DNA from: Acidobacteriota bacterium
GTDB taxonomy: Bacteria; Acidobacteriota; Vicinamibacteria; Vicinamibacterales; UBA8438
DNA: 7,101 bases
Assembly (NCBI GenBank): GCA_005778315.1
Contig: SXOW01000051.1
Location: 1-7,101 of the forward strand
Reading direction: 5' to 3'
Shown: in pieces, positions 5,992-7,101 of the stretch
Layout: each line of letters starts with the position of its first letter
Position numbering within the stretch: position 1 is the first letter of the stretch
Made by a program: the position numbers and the translations under genes
Notes under the pieces: model-generated
Databases searched by the model: none
What the model saw: only the letters and a program-made list of their open reading frames with translations
Told to the model about the DNA's origin: nothing

Positions 5992-6858
5992 CTAGCGGAC
6001 GGTCACTTCCACGAACTCGGTGACCGTCGCCGGTCCGTCGGACGCCTCCACCCGGAACAGATACGCACCCGGCGCGGCGAAGGTCGCCACCATCGACGGG
6101 TCCTCGTCCCCAGCCGCCTTTAGTCGCGCGCCAACCGGTCCTCGGATCTGGGTCCACGTCACGTTGACCTGCGCGACTCGCTGCCGCGTGGGCCGGTGCG
6201 GGTTGTGGATCTGGGGCACGTTGAACGGCAGCGTCGGGCCGCCTTCTTCTCTTTCGAACGTCGGCGTGACGTTCCCGCCGCCACCTGTGAACGGCCTTGG
6301 CTCCGGAATGCCGTCGTCGCTGACCGTGGCCTGGAGTGTGACCGCAGTCCCGACAGATGCGGTGGCGGTTTTTGTGACCGTCAGCGTCGGAGCCTGGTTG
6401 GCCGCCAGGACGTCTGGCGGGGTCCGGTTGTCACCGGGGTTCGGATCGATCTCCCACTCGGGCAGCAGCCATCCGACGGCCTTGTAGGATGCCCCGTGCG
6501 CCGTGACCTCCCAGATGACCTGACCCTCACCCAGGTCCGCTGGGACGGTGACACTGAACATCCCTGAGTGCTGGCGAGGGTAGAAGTAGGTCGGCTGTCC
6601 CTGGTCCGGTGCGCCCGGCGAGACCTGGTTGTTCGGTCCGACCGGGACCTCGATCTCCTCGGCGTAGTTCCGGTTGAGATAGGCGAAGTGGAACTGGAAC
6701 GTCCCGTCGTCGTTTCGAGTCCAGCCATCGAAGAACGGCTGAATCGATTGACCGGTGTTGAACGGGTGGTGTGTCGGATACGCCTGGGCCGCCGCCAGTG
6801 AGGTTGCGGCCAGCAGCGCCGACAGCACGAGCACCGAGAGTCTGTTCGTGTGGGCCAT
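5992..6858 (-). CDS. Secreted protein of an acidobacterial-type family with PKD-like C-terminus
   Basis: A 288-residue exported protein of unknown function. The ATG at 6858 gives a Sec signal peptide with an AQA|Y cleavage site (Ala26/Tyr27). The N-terminal domain (about 37-135) carries a block I recall from Acidobacteriota proteins: FFDGWTRNDDGTFQFHFAYL (42-61), NRNYAEEIEVPVGPNNQ (62-78) and PDQGQPTYFYPRQ (84-96). A second region (156-288) has a beta-sandwich layout like PKD or cadherin domains: APTLTVTKTA at its start, VTWTQIRGP (233-241), and AAPGAYLFRVEASDG (261-275). A Gly/Pro-rich insertion (184-225) splits this domain. No cysteine is present. The Shine-Dalgarno is weak (GACGGAC next to ATG). 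It lies 74 nt downstream of the partial gene at the window end and is followed by a strong terminator, so it is the last gene of the unit. Confidence 0.87.
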   Translation of the reverse strand: MAHTNRLSVLVLSALLAATSLAAAQAYPTHHPFNTGQSIQPFFDGWTRNDDGTFQFHFAYLNRNYAEEIEVPVGPNNQVSPGAPDQGQPTYFYPRQHSGMFSVTVPADLGEGQVIWEVTAHGASYKAVGWLLPEWEIDPNPGDNRTPPDVLAANQAPTLTVTKTATASVGTAVTLQATVSDDGIPEPRPFTGGGGNVTPTFEREEGGPTLPFNVPQIHNPHRPTRQRVAQVNVTWTQIRGPVGARLKAAGDEDPSMVATFAAPGAYLFRVEASDGPATVTEFVEVTVR

Positions 6859-6874
6859 GTCCGTCTGCGGGAGG

Positions 6875-6905
6875 GGCGGGGACCGGCAACACGCCGGTCC
6901 CCGCC
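6875..6905. repeat. Perfect 13-bp inverted repeat between two minus-strand genes
   Basis: GGCGGGGACCGGC (6875-6887), a 5-nt loop (AACAC) and GCCGGTCCCCGCC (6893-6905) form a very stable GC-rich stem between the upstream gene's stop (6933) and the downstream start (6858). Neither strand has a T-run after it, so it is not a standard intrinsic terminator. It may protect the upstream mRNA's 3' end or lower expression of the downstream gene. Confidence 0.75.
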
Positions 6906-6932
6906 GAATTACGGCTAACCGTGCGGCCGCCG

Positions 6933-7101
6933 CTAGTTCTCGTTGTCGGTACGCTCCCGTGCTTGGTGCCGGGTGGCGACCTCGGCCTCGTACTCCTCGT
7001 CCGTCAAGTCGTACCAGCCAATCCAGGCAAATCCCATCTCGTCGACGGTCCGCTGCCCGGCCCCAACCCAGTTGCTCGGATCGAAATTGCCCCGGTTGCC
7101 C
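6933..7101 (-). CDS. C-terminal end of a possible copper monooxygenase-like protein, cut by window
   Basis: The last 55 residues of a protein whose start lies beyond the window; the reading frame is too short for default ORF calling. It reads NFDPSNWVGAGQRTVDEMGF, then AWIGWYDLTDEEYEAEVATR, and ends with HQARERTDNEN before TAG at 6933-6935. The spacing N-x-DP-x(3)-V-x-x-G-x-x-T-x-DEM resembles the C-terminus of copper type II ascorbate-dependent monooxygenase-like (PHM-like) proteins, in which NPDPTKxVxWGxQTxDEM is common. The active-site histidines and the methionine ligand lie outside the window, so function is not shown. The coding call rests on the conserved-looking motif and on position: same strand, 74 nt upstream of the secreted PKD-like gene, with no terminator between. 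Confidence 0.65.
   Translation of the reverse strand, partial: GNRGNFDPSNWVGAGQRTVDEMGFAWIGWYDLTDEEYEAEVATRHQARERTDNEN

Overview
The window is high-GC DNA (about two thirds G+C by eye) from a didermic bacterium that exports many proteins. The families point to Acidobacteriota, most plausibly Vicinamibacteria-like: tandem DUF6644-type membrane proteins, a secreted 'GW-NxDG-LNRNY' protein beside what looks like the tail of a copper monooxygenase-like protein, several lipoproteins, and a decayed BNR/Asp-box propeller gene. That assignment is inference from family recall; no rRNA or marker gene is present. I see no tRNA, rRNA, CRISPR array, insertion sequence or phage gene.

Layout, left to right. 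(1) 2-849 (+): two adjacent, homologous small integral membrane proteins, the first cut by the window edge. (2) 895-1326 (-): mscL, the large-conductance mechanosensitive channel, convergent with the membrane pair. (3) 1327-1529: divergent promoter region with an 8-bp dyad. (4) 1530-2573 (+): an SMP-30/gluconolactonase-like lipoprotein. (5) 2674-3243 (-): a pseudogene of a BNR/Asp-box ('sortilin/sialidase-like') propeller protein. It keeps its Shine-Dalgarno and start codon but carries a frameshift, a TGG-to-TAG nonsense codon, a large internal deletion and a lost C-terminus. (6) 3386-3913 (-): a cysteine-rich lipoprotein of unknown function. (7) 4062-4754 (+): an exported, probably beta-rich protein of unknown function, divergent from the lipoprotein. 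(8) 4845-5879 (+): a membrane-anchored, TlpA-like thioredoxin-fold protein with a WCPDC active site and an alpha-helical N-terminal region. (9) 5927-5964: a strong intrinsic terminator oriented for the minus strand. (10) 5992-6858 (-) and 6933-7101 (-, partial): two genes of one minus-strand transcription unit, separated by a perfect 13-bp stem.

Nearly everything acts at or beyond the inner membrane: two DUF6644 proteins, MscL, three predicted lipoproteins and two Sec-exported proteins. The thioredoxin-like lipoprotein and the six-cysteine lipoprotein nearby could share envelope disulfide chemistry, and the last two genes are probably functional partners, but neither link is shown by the sequence. 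I find no defence, mobile or biosynthetic system. The most informative items are the decayed propeller gene, a shared promoter-like motif upstream of three minus-strand genes, and a vestigial duplication of the thioredoxin gene's 3' end.
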